From NCBI GenBank assembly GCA_016124755.1, contig WGNA01000006.1, forward strand, positions 62,001-126,000: DNA of 64,000 nt, given 5' to 3'. Shown here piece by piece: positions 1 to 9,568 of the stretch. The position numbers and the translations under genes are program-made. Position 1 is the stretch's first letter; each line of letters begins with the position of its first letter. The notes beneath the pieces were generated by a model. It had not been told where the DNA came from and searched no databases. It saw only the letters and a list, made by a program, of their open reading frames with translations. Origin of the DNA: Bacteroidota bacterium. GTDB taxonomy: Bacteria > Bacteroidota > Bacteroidia > NS11-12g > UBA9320.

Positions 1-1266
1 TTGCTGTAGTTTCCATCGGATCTGATCCACCCAAATTTCAAGGTTGTGATCCGTGTCGTAAAACGGAGCTTGTTCGAGGCCTTTATCTCCTCTTGTGAAA
101 ACCAACATGGAATCCGCCTGATTGTAATTCATTCGGATTATGGGATGAAAAATGGTTCCGCTGTCGGTGAAGATCGTCATCTCGGTTTCGAGTGCATTGA
201 TCTTTCCATCCTTCATGGTAAAGTGTGCGGAAACTGCCTGAACAACGAGTTTTCCTTCGTAATAAAATTCGAAAGTGGATTTATTGTTCTCATCACCAAT
301 GCCCTGAATATTCTTTCCTTCAATGGCGAAACCACCTTTAAATTTTATACTTCCATTTGTGAAATTATTTAAAGTTAAATCCTTTCGGTCCGCAACAAAC
401 CGAGGATAGGTTGAATTCGAAAAGTCCTGATTTTTATTCGAGATAACACCGCTTGATATTTTATCGGAAAGTGTTCCGGTAACTTTTTCACTTAAAACGC
501 CTTTGTATTGGAATTCAACATTCTTTACCTCCATTTCACCTTTCGTCATATCGATGGAGTAATCCGGAATAGTTGCATACGCAACGGAAGGATTGATGCC
601 AACCCGCGACCAGTTAACAGAGCCGCCTTTTCCTTTCCAACTTTGTTTGAGAACATCGTAGGTTCCGGAGGTGTTGTAAACATTTATTTCGTCATCGGGA
701 CCTTTACATTTGAGATCGAGTCTTTTGATTTCAATAAGAACATCTTCTTCTTTAAAAATAAATTTAAAATCAGCTTTGCCGATGCTCCATGTTTTAGATC
801 TGTCTGAATACAAGGCACCGTCACTAAAAAGATTATAAGATGTCTGAAGTACAGTTTTGTACGCCTGCCGGTTGCTCTTGAGAAGTTTGTAGGTTTCAGC
901 GATCCAGTTATCAAATTTGGCTTGTGCAACAGACGAATCTCTGGCAACCAGAAGAGTCTTCATAAACAAATGAAAATCGGGATCGATGTCGAATTCATTA
1001 ATAAGCATGTATTCGCTCACCCGAATTACCATTGCCTGTTGATCTTCATTAAAGATTCCGCTGTTCCACTTAACTTTCAGGGCATCATACACTTTGTGCA
1101 CTTCGGGTTTCTGAACAGATTTTACATGCGCGCCGAGTTCATCGATATACACTTTCGGGTCTCTGCTGAATCCGCGTGTCTGAGCATTGGAGTGTTGTGT
1201 AAGACCGACAAGAATGATTATCAGAAGAAAGCTTGACAGTTTGAAAAGACCTTTGGAGGCAATCAT
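1..1266 (-). CDS. Unknown secreted protein, C-terminus beyond window edge
   Basis: This reading frame stays open for 422 codons from an ATG at 1266 to the left edge, so the protein is longer than seen here. The N-terminus has a basic start, a hydrophobic stretch (about residues 10-23) and an Ala-Gln cleavage site near residue 28, so it is exported. The rest is rich in beta-strand-like alternation, with no motif I recognise. The ATG overlaps the prmA stop codon as ATGA, which suggests translational coupling to prmA, an odd partner for an exported protein. Family and function are unknown. The frame is certain because no stop interrupts 1.27 kb and the signal peptide sits exactly at the start. 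Confidence 0.85.
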   Translation of the reverse strand, partial: MIASKGLFKLSSFLLIIILVGLTQHSNAQTRGFSRDPKVYIDELGAHVKSVQKPEVHKVYDALKVKWNSGIFNEDQQAMVIRVSEYMLINEFDIDPDFHLFMKTLLVARDSSVAQAKFDNWIAETYKLLKSNRQAYKTVLQTSYNLFSDGALYSDRSKTWSIGKADFKFIFKEEDVLIEIKRLDLKCKGPDDEINVYNTSGTYDVLKQSWKGKGGSVNWSRVGINPSVAYATIPDYSIDMTKGEMEVKNVEFQYKGVLSEKVTGTLSDKISSGVISNKNQDFSNSTYPRFVADRKDLTLNNFTNGSIKFKGGFAIEGKNIQGIGDENNKSTFEFYYEGKLVVQAVSAHFTMKDGKINALETEMTIFTDSGTIFHPIIRMNYNQADSMLVFTRGDKGLEQAPFYDTDHNLEIWVDQIRWKLQQ

Positions 1267-2099
1267 TTTAATAGTTCAATTTTTTGGTACAGCAGACATT
1301 CCCAATCGCCGAGATGGATATTTCTGATTAGTTCAAATCCGAATTGTTTCACATTTTGGTGAACTTCTTCAAGATCGAAATTAAGAAAACCTGCCAGCGC
1401 AAGATGTCCGTTTGGTGATACGCACTTTACCAGATCAGGTAAAAGGGTGAGGTTAATATTTTTGGTAATGTTCGAAAGCACGATATCGAACGTGCTCCCT
1501 TTCGGAATGGCTTCCGTTGAACCACGTGCGAGGGTAACGTTGTGCACGGGGTTATATTTCAGATTTTCACGGGCGCTTTCCACACATTTATCATCGTAGT
1601 CGATTGCCAAGACATCCCTTGCTCCCATGAGGGAAGCGAGAATGGCAAGAACTCCGGTTCCTGTGCCCATATCCAGAACACTTTTGTTTTTAAAATTCAT
1701 GGTTAACATCAGTTGCATCATTAGCCGGGTCGTTTCATGATGACCGGTGCCGAAAGCCATTTCCGGTTTTATAATGATGTCGAAAGATACTTTTTCGGGT
1801 TTTGGATGAAAGTCGGAGCGAACACAAATCCGGTCGTCGATAAATACCGGTTCGTAATTCTTTTCCCATTCCGAGTTCCAGTTCACCTCCTGAAGCAAAG
1901 AATAGGTGAATGAATTTTCCATACGATACCGGGCCAGTGTATCGTAGAGTTGTTTGTGATGAAACAGGTTTTCCGGAATGTAGGCACTTATGGTAGTACC
2001 CTGATCCCAGATGCCTTCGTATCCCAATTCTTCTAATTCCGCGACAACGATGTCTTTTACTTCATCGAGAATCTGAATCTGTACTTCTATGTATGCCAT
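1263..2099 (-). CDS. prmA: Ribosomal protein L11 methyltransferase
   Basis: PrmA transfers methyl groups from S-adenosylmethionine to ribosomal protein L11 in the cytoplasm. The 278-residue protein carries the family signature AFGTGHHETTRL near residue 115, the SAM-binding loop VLDMGTGTGVLAI near 140, an acidic residue for the ribose (AIDYDD), and the catalytic-site motif SNITKNI near 207. The length is near the usual 280-300 residues. I chose the ATG at 2099, which gives MAYIEV, because the upstream in-frame extension adds seven unlikely residues. Its stop overlaps the start of the next gene on the minus strand. Confidence 0.93.
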   Translation of the reverse strand: MAYIEVQIQILDEVKDIVVAELEELGYEGIWDQGTTISAYIPENLFHHKQLYDTLARYRMENSFTYSLLQEVNWNSEWEKNYEPVFIDDRICVRSDFHPKPEKVSFDIIIKPEMAFGTGHHETTRLMMQLMLTMNFKNKSVLDMGTGTGVLAILASLMGARDVLAIDYDDKCVESARENLKYNPVHNVTLARGSTEAIPKGSTFDIVLSNITKNINLTLLPDLVKCVSPNGHLALAGFLNFDLEEVHQNVKQFGFELIRNIHLGDWECLLYQKIELLK

Positions 2100-2483
2100 G
2101 AGTGGTTGGCAATAATACAAGCCTGCGTTTTACGAATGTGGTGTGCGGTTTAAAATGTCGATAAATTGGAAGGCGGTTATTGAATCAAAATGCCGGTTGT
2201 CTTTCCATTTTATTGCTGAGAGCGGACATTGAATGGGTTCTTAGAGATACTCTTGTTTAATCAAACCCGAACTAATTTAGTCTGATTTCATAAGTTGTGT
2301 CTCTTGGGGTGTTTGTGGAGCGGGTAAGAATGATTAAGAAGTGATTGTTGGGTGAATAAAGCAGAACTTCAACTCTTGAGAAAGCCCTTAAGGGCTTCTT
2401 CCTACGCGCGAAAACAAAATTCAACCAACGTCAAATCACTACGATGTCAGGTTTGGCCGAATGCCGTTTTCTGTGATGATCTT
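2100..2483. other. Intergenic gap with a 16-bp palindrome
   Basis: No gene is visible between prmA and the T9SS cargo gene. The only structure noted is a perfect 16-bp palindrome, AAGCCCTTAAGGGCTT, at 2382-2397, about 90 bases past the stop of the minus-strand cargo gene. It has no long T run on either strand, so it is at best a weak terminator; it could equally be a protein-binding site. The promoter for prmA probably lies in the part closest to 2100. Confidence 0.5.
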
Positions 2484-5174
2484 CTACTGAACGCTCAGTT
2501 TAAATACAGAAAAAGAATTATCCGTACCGATAATCTTCACCCAATAGTTTCCGGAGGAAAGTTCCGGTAACCGCATTTCGACTTTCGAAGAATACGGTTT
2601 CGTCCTTAGTATTTCCTTACCGGTAATCTCATAAATAATAATTTCCCCAATGATCTTTTCCCCATCTAAAGTTAATGTTTCATTCACACCGACCGGATTC
2701 GGATATACTTTGAAACCGTCTTTCGAAATGTTATTTATTCCAACAGCATCAATTGTTATTTTTTTGGTAACCGTATCGATGCAACCCCGGAAACTTTCAA
2801 CAATTAACATCGCGTCATACGTTCCATCAACTGCGTAATAATGTTTTACATCGGTGCCCATCAGCGTGTCACTTCCATCTCCGAAGTACCAGATATAATT
2901 GCCCTGACCAATCAAACGCGAAGCAAAGTCAACATTTCTCCAGGTGATTTGATAATCGAAATTGGCATCGGGCATTAGTAGCCATTCCACATCGTGTTTG
3001 TATGGCCCCGAAACACAACCTTGATTGTCGATCGAATATTGAATGTGGATGTTATCGGTAATCGGAGCAACCACTAAATCTTCTCCCGAAGCCAGAAGTT
3101 TCTCACCATCTTCCGAGTACCAGTTCACAATTCCAACGTCGGGTTTTATGTGTAAAGTCGGAACAAATCCGTCGCAGGCTGTTTTGTCTAACACGCTTTC
3201 GGTAACGACCGGGTAGGTGATGTTATTAATATTTAAAGAATGACGAATACTGTCTCGGCAATTTCCCTCAAAAGGCTGGAGATAATAGGTTTGATTTTGA
3301 TGAATGCTGTCAAAAGTTCTCATCCAGCCGGTAAAGATTGGATTTCCTCCGGATTCCGATGAAAACCATTCAACTTCTCCAAACTGATTTGCCTGATTGA
3401 ACAATAGTGTGTCGCCTGTACATCCGCTCAGGTCGTTGAGTTTAATAATTGTCGGGAAATGTTGAACGTCAACGGAAATCGGTAATCTGCTACTCGCACA
3501 ATTACCATTGTAAGCATCAACGTACATGTTAAATTTTCCCCGCGTCTTGGGTGTGAAAAGAAAACTGTCGGCGGTGGATTTTACAGAACCTCCGGCTGCA
3601 ACGCTGTACCATCTCAACTGATTCGAAGAAGAAGATGCTCTGAGATAAAACGGATCACTCAACAGACAAACAACTGTGTCGTTGCTCACGGTTGGTGCCT
3701 GAGGTGCAAAATCATTACTCACAAAAGCAGAAACTTTAACCCGGCTGTTGTGTGTGCATTGTCCGTTAAAAGCCTGAGCATAAAAAAATGTATCGTGATT
3801 CAATGGCCCGACTTGATAAACACTACCCGTGTAGATCGGCAAAATGGTGGTAGAATCTTCAAACCAGCGAACTATACCATAATCCGGATCTGCCGTTAGA
3901 TTGGCTAATGAATTAAGACAAATTGAATCGTTATGGATTTCCGGCTCCCCCGGTGTTTTAGTGACTTCAATGATATACGACTTAAGTTTAGTAGAACACT
4001 GCTTGTTAATTGATTTAGCATACAGTGTATCGTTTTGTTCTAATGCTGATGCGGATTGATAAGCCGGACCCGCAAGAAATGCAGTGTCGAGTGGGGACCT
4101 ATACCACGAAACAAGGCCAGAAGTGAGCGCCATCAGGTTTCCATAATTACCCGAACAGATATTTTTATCTCCGGAAAAATTGATATCACTCGGTTGAAAG
4201 GCGATGTCTTTATAGGTAGTGTCGATGCAACTGTAATTTCCTCGATACGTATATATCGTGCTGATCAAACGAACTCTTGCATTGGTGGGAACGGTGTATA
4301 CATTCTTTCCTTCTACCGAATAATAACTTGCATTGTTGCCATAATAATCCCAACGGTGACAATACAGATCGAGTCCGTACATGATGTATCGGTTGTAAAC
4401 CTTGCTGAAATAAAAGTCTGAAGATTCGTTCTTGAACTTTACGGTATCGCCAACAGTATAGCAATCCTTGAAAGAGAAATTATTGGAGAGTTTGTAATTT
4501 ACAAATGGTTCAAGCACAACATCACAGTTCAAAGGAACACCGCCAATATTGAGATCATCAAACTGATACCAACGACCACCGATTGAACCACATCCCAGAT
4601 TCTCATTATCACCATCTCCGTTCTGATAACTGTTTGTAACTACCGCGACCCGGTTGGTGTCGTTCGAGACCAGAACAATAATAAATGGTTTGGTAGTAGT
4701 GTACGGTGTTGAAAAAACCGCTCGCTTCTGAAGTTTGGTTAACACACCTCCACCAAATGTTGAATCGATAAAAATGGTGTCTGTTCTAATGGCATTTCCG
4801 TACGGCAAACTATCGGCTCCGGCTTCATACAATTGAGCATAAACAGCAACAACCGCTTTACTCTGCATACTTTGCCATGCGTAAAAATCGAACCCACTAA
4901 CCGTTACTTCACCCGGTGCTTCGAAATACTGACCAAGTCTGTAACCCGTCGAAATGTTGATCCCGGTGTATGCAGAAGCTTTGTAACGGGCGTAATCCAA
5001 TGTGTCACCCTGACAAGCGATGAGGGTTCCGCCGCCTTTTTTACCGAGTTTTTGTTCGATCGAATTATTAACGGTATTCAAATCGTCCTTTAATTTAACA
5101 TGAGCAGGAACGAATTGTCCAAAGGCTTTTCCAAACAGCAATAAAATCAGTACAAGGGTCGACGCTTTTTTCAT
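2484..5174 (-). CDS. T9SS type A cargo protein with Ig-like and PKD domains
   Basis: A secreted 896-residue protein. It has a signal peptide (MKKASTLVLILLLFGKAFGQ), an N-terminal region of about 330 residues without a recognised family, then several repeated Ig-like modules of about 80-90 residues in which Cys and Trp recur (patterns such as VRWFEDS and RWYSVAAGG). A PKD-like module follows (WYFGDGSDT), and then a C-terminal sorting domain from about residue 825 that begins VYPNPVGVNETLTL. That last domain is the type A signal recognised by the type IX secretion system, which removes it while anchoring or releasing the protein at the surface. The repeats suggest a structural or adhesive role; no catalytic site is seen. 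Confidence 0.9.
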   Translation of the reverse strand: MKKASTLVLILLLFGKAFGQFVPAHVKLKDDLNTVNNSIEQKLGKKGGGTLIACQGDTLDYARYKASAYTGINISTGYRLGQYFEAPGEVTVSGFDFYAWQSMQSKAVVAVYAQLYEAGADSLPYGNAIRTDTIFIDSTFGGGVLTKLQKRAVFSTPYTTTKPFIIVLVSNDTNRVAVVTNSYQNGDGDNENLGCGSIGGRWYQFDDLNIGGVPLNCDVVLEPFVNYKLSNNFSFKDCYTVGDTVKFKNESSDFYFSKVYNRYIMYGLDLYCHRWDYYGNNASYYSVEGKNVYTVPTNARVRLISTIYTYRGNYSCIDTTYKDIAFQPSDINFSGDKNICSGNYGNLMALTSGLVSWYRSPLDTAFLAGPAYQSASALEQNDTLYAKSINKQCSTKLKSYIIEVTKTPGEPEIHNDSICLNSLANLTADPDYGIVRWFEDSTTILPIYTGSVYQVGPLNHDTFFYAQAFNGQCTHNSRVKVSAFVSNDFAPQAPTVSNDTVVCLLSDPFYLRASSSSNQLRWYSVAAGGSVKSTADSFLFTPKTRGKFNMYVDAYNGNCASSRLPISVDVQHFPTIIKLNDLSGCTGDTLLFNQANQFGEVEWFSSESGGNPIFTGWMRTFDSIHQNQTYYLQPFEGNCRDSIRHSLNINNITYPVVTESVLDKTACDGFVPTLHIKPDVGIVNWYSEDGEKLLASGEDLVVAPITDNIHIQYSIDNQGCVSGPYKHDVEWLLMPDANFDYQITWRNVDFASRLIGQGNYIWYFGDGSDTLMGTDVKHYYAVDGTYDAMLIVESFRGCIDTVTKKITIDAVGINNISKDGFKVYPNPVGVNETLTLDGEKIIGEIIIYEITGKEILRTKPYSSKVEMRLPELSSGNYWVKIIGTDNSFSVFKLSVQ

Positions 5175-5261
5175 AAGGAGATGAATGGTAAAATTATAAA
5201 AAAAGAGTCAACCTTCAATGCATGAAAGAAGGAGAAGGTGGCTTGTAAAAAAGGATTTGAA

Positions 5262-5663
5262 TCAGCTTTCCGGAGTACCGTCGGTAATCCACTTTTCAAT
5301 CTTGGTGATGGTAGTATCCGCCAGTTTGGGACTTCCTTCGGGCATGGCTGAATATCCGCTTTGGTGTTTTATCGCTCCGAGAATTCTGCCTAATGAAACA
5401 AAAGCCACTGCATCGCTGTAACTGGCAAGACTGCCCACTGAAGAGTTTTTGTTGTGACAACCGCTTATTGCACAACTTTTATCCAGAATAGCTTTGATAT
5501 CGCTGTTGTACGTAATTTTAACCACCGGTGTTGTATCTTTCTTGGTGGTATCTGTTGTCTGCGTTGGTGTAGGATCTTCTTTTTCTTTACAGGAATCGAG
5601 AAGAATGGGCGCCACAAACATGGCGATGAGAATAAAAAGGGGTAATTTTTTTAGCATATCCAT
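5262..5663 (-). CDS. Cytochrome c-like lipoprotein
   Basis: A 133-residue lipoprotein. The signal peptide ends in LLDSC with the lipidated Cys at residue 25, followed by a Thr/Pro/Lys-rich linker. A heme-attachment-like motif, CAISGCH, lies at residues 64-70; it has four rather than two residues between the cysteines, as in the 'planctomycete-type' cytochrome c families. A Met (MPEG, about residue 107) could be the distal ligand. This points to a periplasmic electron carrier or a domain that accompanies secreted enzymes. It lies 87 bases upstream of the T9SS cargo gene on the same strand. Heme binding is inferred, because CX4CH is not the classic CXXCH. Confidence 0.72.
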   Translation of the reverse strand: MDMLKKLPLFILIAMFVAPILLDSCKEKEDPTPTQTTDTTKKDTTPVVKITYNSDIKAILDKSCAISGCHNKNSSVGSLASYSDAVAFVSLGRILGAIKHQSGYSAMPEGSPKLADTTITKIEKWITDGTPES

Positions 5664-5754
5664 AAGTTTCCTTGTGCGGCAAATATGTTTTTAAAACCCA
5701 TTAGTTGAGACATACTTTTTTATTGTACATGTTAGAAGTTCGTAAGATTTGGAA

Positions 5755-5783
5755 TAAAAAAAGCCCGCTGTTGAACGGGCTTT
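5755..5783 (-). terminator. Rho-independent terminator of tRNA-Cys
   Basis: On the minus strand the arms AAAGCCCG and CGGGCTTT pair around an 8-base loop and are followed by a T-rich run. It lies just downstream of tRNA-Cys on the same strand. Confidence 0.85.
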
Positions 5784-5788
5784 AGTTG

Positions 5789-5859
5789 AGGTCTCGAGCG
5801 GATTCGAACCGCTGTACGAGCTTTTGCAGAGCTCTGCCTAGCCACTCGGCCACGAGACC
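5789..5859 (-). tRNA. tRNA-Cys (GCA)
   Basis: Read on the minus strand, acceptor arms GGTCTCG and CGAGACC pair, the anticodon stem GAGCT/AGCTC encloses the loop CTGCAAA (anticodon GCA), and the T arm contains GGTTCGAATCC. It is 71 nt to the discriminator base. CCA is not encoded. Confidence 0.96.
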
Positions 5860-5957
5860 CTTTTTCAAAAAGGAACCGCAAAATTAATTTTTTGTTTGAA
5901 TGGCCAATGAGAAAATTAATCTGCCGAATTTTTTTCAATTGCCTGCGACTGCCGATA

Positions 5958-5965
5958 TAAGTTTG
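5958..5965 (+). promoter_or_regulatory. Probable Bacteroidota -7 promoter box (TAAGTTTG)
   Basis: TAAGTTTG matches the Bacteroidota -7 consensus TAnnTTTG and lies 5 bases before the GH3 start codon. Transcription would therefore begin at or beside the ATG, giving a very short or absent leader. No good -33 TTTG is seen at the usual distance. Confidence 0.45.
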
Positions 5966-5970
5966 CATCC

Positions 5971-7458
5971 ATGACGATCCTCTCTGCTCTTGCAAATTGG
6001 TACACTAAAAAACTGATCCGGCGTGCTGAAAATGCCGTTTCAGAACAGGAAAAAACCTTCCGGTATCTGATGTCAAAACTTTCCCAAACTGCTTTTGGAA
6101 GAGATCATGGCATTCACGCAAATACCGGGTATCAGGAGTTTTGTGAGAAAGTTCCGGTACGGGATTACGAAGGTCTCAAATTGTATTTCGACAGAATTGC
6201 CAACGGAGAAAGCGATGTTTGCTGGCCGGGTAAACCTGAATATCTGGCAAAAACTTCCGGAACAACTTCCGGGGCCAAGTATATCCCCATTACCAAAGAG
6301 TCGGTTCCCAATCACATCAACTCCGCCCGCAATGCCATGATCGAATACATGGCGCAAACAGGCAACTCAAAATTCATTTTTGGTAAACTCATTTTTCTTT
6401 CCGGCAGCCCGACGCTCTCTGAAAAAAGCGGAATAAAAACCGGAAGACTTTCGGGAATTGTAAACCACCATGTTCCCGGATATCTCCGCAGAAACCAGAT
6501 GCCGAGTTGGGAAACGAATTGCATTGATGATTGGGAAACCAAGGTGAAAACAATTGCGCAGGAAACCATTGTTGAGAACATGACGCTGATCAGCGGAATT
6601 CCTCCATGGATTCAGATGTACTTCGATGTTCTTCACGAAATGTTGGGTGGAAAAAGGATCAAGGAGATTTTTCCGAATCTTCAGCTACTAATTTATGGCG
6701 GTGTGAATTTTAGTCCGTATGAAAAAAAACTCATGGACAGCATCGGAGGCGAAATCGATACGATTGAACTGTATCCGGCATCCGAAGGTTTTATCGCTTA
6801 TCAAAACGATCAGAACGACCGGAGCATGAAGTTGCTGACCTCGGAAGGAATCTTTTATGAATTCATAAAACTCGAAGATTATCACTCCGAAAATCCGAAG
6901 AGATATTCGTTGAAAGATGTGGAAGCGGAAGTCAATTATGCCATAATCTTAAACAGCAATGCCGGACTCTGGGGATATTCCATCGGAGATACAGTAAAGT
7001 TCACTTCGGTGAATCCGTACAAACTGGTTGTCACGGGCAGAGTGAAACATTTTATTTCAGCATTCGGGGAACATGTGATAGGAGAGGAGGTTGAATTTGC
7101 ATTGATGTCGTATGCGAAAGAAGGCGGAATTGGCATAACGGAATTTACGGTTGCACCTCAGGTGAATCCTGCAGAAGGAGAAGGAATTCCGTATCACGAA
7201 TGGTTTGTTGAATTTGAAAATGAACCGGAAAATCTAAGCGATTTTGCCAATGAAGTGGATCGAAGACTTCAGAATAAAAACATCTATTATAAAGATCTGA
7301 TCACAGGAAAAGTGTTGCAACCCTTGATCATAAGGTCGTTGCCAAAAGGATCATTTATCAACTACATGAAGTCGCAGGGAAAACTCGGCGGACAAAACAA
7401 GGTGCCGCGTTTGTCGAACGACCGGAAAATTGCCGACTGGTTTTCCACCATCCAGTAA
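5971..7458 (+). CDS. GH3 auxin-responsive promoter family protein
   Basis: A 495-residue member of the GH3 family, relatives of the adenylate-forming (ANL) acyl-amino acid synthetases first known from plants. The ATP-binding loop TSGTTSGAK is at residues 95-103, and YPASEGF, the second adenylate motif, is near 270. Bacterial members are common in Bacteroidota, but their substrates are unknown, so the acyl acceptor cannot be named. The length is slightly shorter than plant GH3 proteins (about 600). The gene begins the plus-strand run that continues with rseP and hscB. Confidence 0.88.
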   Translation: MTILSALANWYTKKLIRRAENAVSEQEKTFRYLMSKLSQTAFGRDHGIHANTGYQEFCEKVPVRDYEGLKLYFDRIANGESDVCWPGKPEYLAKTSGTTSGAKYIPITKESVPNHINSARNAMIEYMAQTGNSKFIFGKLIFLSGSPTLSEKSGIKTGRLSGIVNHHVPGYLRRNQMPSWETNCIDDWETKVKTIAQETIVENMTLISGIPPWIQMYFDVLHEMLGGKRIKEIFPNLQLLIYGGVNFSPYEKKLMDSIGGEIDTIELYPASEGFIAYQNDQNDRSMKLLTSEGIFYEFIKLEDYHSENPKRYSLKDVEAEVNYAIILNSNAGLWGYSIGDTVKFTSVNPYKLVVTGRVKHFISAFGEHVIGEEVEFALMSYAKEGGIGITEFTVAPQVNPAEGEGIPYHEWFVEFENEPENLSDFANEVDRRLQNKNIYYKDLITGKVLQPLIIRSLPKGSFINYMKSQGKLGGQNKVPRLSNDRKIADWFSTIQ

Positions 7459-7542
7459 AAGTCGCGTTCTGTCAGATTCTCCCGACGACGGATTTTGAAT
7501 TCGTATTTTCGCGAACGGATTTCTACATCCGCAGAACATTAT

Positions 7543-8868
7543 ATGGAAGGATTAATCATGGCCGGCCAGCTCATTCTGGCACTGGCGATACTGGTAACAT
7601 TTCACGAACTGGGACATTTTATGGCAGCCCGAGCATTCGGAATCCGGGTTGAAAAATTTTACCTCTTTTTTGACGCCTGGGGAAAGAAGCTTTTTAGTTT
7701 TAAACGAGGCGATACCGAATATGGAATTGGTTGGTTGCCACTTGGTGGTTACGTAAAAATTGCCGGAATGATCGACGAGTCTGTCGACACCGAACAATTA
7801 AAAACCGAACCTCAACCATGGGAATTTCGAAGCAAACCGGCATGGCAGCGATTCATCGTGATGATCGGTGGCATCGTGGTCAACCTCATTTTGGGCTACC
7901 TGTTTTTTGTTTTGTACCTGATGAGGTTTGAAGGTGGGTATGTTCCAGTTTCTGCCGTTAATAATGATGGGATTTACACCGGAGTAATCGGCCAGGATTT
8001 AGGATTAAGAGATGGCGATAAATTGATTTCGTTAAACGGGAATGCGTATGAACGTTTTGATGATTATTCTGGACTTGAAGCATTCTTTGGTGGCGATTTA
8101 GTTGTGGAAAGAAAGGGAGAACAAAAGACCATTCACATACCCAGTGATTATTTCAAGGTGTTTAAGAAAAATCCGGGAGCATTCCTCGATTGCAAAGGTG
8201 TTGTTTATGTTTATGAATTAAGTTCAGAACTCACGTATGCAAAAGATGCGGGACTTCTGCCGGGTGATAAAATTGTTTCAACCGACGACACACTTATTAC
8301 CACATTTTCGCATTTCAGCAACATCCTTCAGCACCATAAAAACGGAAAAGTTCAATTGGTAGTTGAGCGGGACGGAAAGGAAAAGATGCTGGTTTCACAA
8401 GTGGATTCCTTGGGAAGAATCGGCTTTAAACCTGATGTAAAAAGCTACGAAAGCGAACTTACTCCTTATACGTTGGGAACAGCAGTTCGATATGCCTTTA
8501 AAGACAGTTGGGATGTGATCTATTATAATGTTGTGGGATTCGGGAAAATTTTCTCCGGTGAAATGAAAGCTCAGGAAAGTGTTCAGAGCATTGTAGGAAT
8601 CGCGACGCTTTATGGTGGAGTTTGGGATTGGGGAAGATTCTGGCGTCTTACTGCAATGATTTCTCTTGTGCTCGCCTTTATGAACGCTCTACCAATACCG
8701 GCTCTTGACGGGGGACACATGATTTTTCTGGTTTACGAAATGATTACCGGAAAGCCTGCACCGGAAAGAGTTTTATTAATCGCGCAATACATCGGAATGG
8801 GGCTGTTACTAACGTTGATGGCACTCACCATTGGTAACGATATTTGGCGAATCATCACCAAACACTGA
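7543..8868 (+). CDS. rseP: Site-2 metalloprotease RseP
   Basis: An intramembrane zinc protease that cuts membrane-bound substrates, classically anti-sigma factors, after a first periplasmic cut. The HExxH motif is HELGH at residues 21-25 in the first membrane segment, and the third zinc ligand lies in NALPIPALDGGH near residues 381-392. Two PDZ-like regions lie between the catalytic halves, and the last helices follow the LDG motif. I chose the ATG at 7543; ATG 7558 (MAGQLI) is also possible. The length of 441 residues fits the family. Its 3' end abuts hscB. Confidence 0.93.
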   Translation: MEGLIMAGQLILALAILVTFHELGHFMAARAFGIRVEKFYLFFDAWGKKLFSFKRGDTEYGIGWLPLGGYVKIAGMIDESVDTEQLKTEPQPWEFRSKPAWQRFIVMIGGIVVNLILGYLFFVLYLMRFEGGYVPVSAVNNDGIYTGVIGQDLGLRDGDKLISLNGNAYERFDDYSGLEAFFGGDLVVERKGEQKTIHIPSDYFKVFKKNPGAFLDCKGVVYVYELSSELTYAKDAGLLPGDKIVSTDDTLITTFSHFSNILQHHKNGKVQLVVERDGKEKMLVSQVDSLGRIGFKPDVKSYESELTPYTLGTAVRYAFKDSWDVIYYNVVGFGKIFSGEMKAQESVQSIVGIATLYGGVWDWGRFWRLTAMISLVLAFMNALPIPALDGGHMIFLVYEMITGKPAPERVLLIAQYIGMGLLLTLMALTIGNDIWRIITKH

Positions 8869-8875
8869 TTTTAGT

Positions 8876-9388
8876 TTGACAGATTACTTCGCTTTTTACG
8901 GTATTGAAAAGGCTTTTCATATTGATGAGAAAGACCTCCGAAAAAAGTATCTGAACATTTCCCGGGAGAACCATCCTGATTTTTTTGGTGGGGACGCGTC
9001 TGCGCAATCCCGAGCAATGGAAATTACCACTCAGAACAATAAAGCATACAAAGTTCTGAGTGATCAAATTCTGCGATCTCGACATTTGCTGGATTTGCTT
9101 GGACATGCCATTACGGAAAAAGACAAAGTACCCGGAGCTTTTTTAATGGGGATGATGGAATTCAACGAACGAATTATGGATGCGTCGGTTGATGAAAATC
9201 TCCGGCAATCTGTTGTGCAGGATTATGAAAAACTCTCGGAAGAACTCAACAATTGCTTTTCAAATCTCACGAAACAATACGATGAGCAACCGGATGAATC
9301 GGTTTTACAGGCGATCCGAAATATTTTACTTCAACAGAAATATTTATTGCGCATAAAAGAATCGCTTGATAAATTCGCACCCCTCTAA
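8876..9388 (+). CDS. hscB: Fe-S cluster co-chaperone HscB
   Basis: A J-domain co-chaperone that delivers the scaffold IscU to the Hsp70 HscA during iron-sulfur cluster assembly. The J domain carries the HPD tripeptide at residues 33-35 (RENHPDFFGG), followed by the HscB C-terminal helical domain. The best start is TTG at 8876, which gives LTDYFAFYGI and 170 residues, the usual HscB size; an upstream TTG at 8831 would overlap rseP heavily. No iscU or hscA lies beside it, so it acts with partners elsewhere in the genome. Confidence 0.85.
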   Translation: MTDYFAFYGIEKAFHIDEKDLRKKYLNISRENHPDFFGGDASAQSRAMEITTQNNKAYKVLSDQILRSRHLLDLLGHAITEKDKVPGAFLMGMMEFNERIMDASVDENLRQSVVQDYEKLSEELNNCFSNLTKQYDEQPDESVLQAIRNILLQQKYLLRIKESLDKFAPL

Positions 9389-9408
9389 CCAAGAGCCATC
9401 AACTTAAT

Positions 9409-9492
9409 GCCCAGGTGGCGGAATAGGTAGACGCGTTGGTCTCAAACACCAATGGTAGCAATATCGTGCCGGTTCGATCCCGGCCCTGGGTA
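9409..9492 (+). tRNA. tRNA-Leu (CAA)
   Basis: A class II tRNA. Acceptor arms GCCCAGG and CCTGGGT pair, the anticodon stem TTGGT/ACCAA holds the loop CTCAAAC (anticodon CAA), a long variable arm follows, and the T arm has GGTTCGATCCC. It is 84 nt to the discriminator A. Confidence 0.95.
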
Positions 9493-9497
9493 CAGGG

Positions 9498-9568
9498 AAC
9501 CTTCCGCCGAATGATCTCGCAGAGAATTTTTTCAGTAAAGCGAGTCATTTGGCGGAAGGTTTTTTTTG
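9498..9568 (+). terminator. Long rho-independent terminator
   Basis: A 17-base outer stem (AACCTTCCGCCGAATGA with TCATTTGGCGGAAGGTT) extends inward through CTCGC/GCGAG and is followed by a T8 run. It ends the hscB/tRNA-Leu transcript. Confidence 0.9.

Noticed and set aside
8831-8875. Longer HscB beginning inside rseP
   Set aside because: The first 15 codons would overlap rseP and do not look like HscB; the TTG at 8876 gives the usual length.
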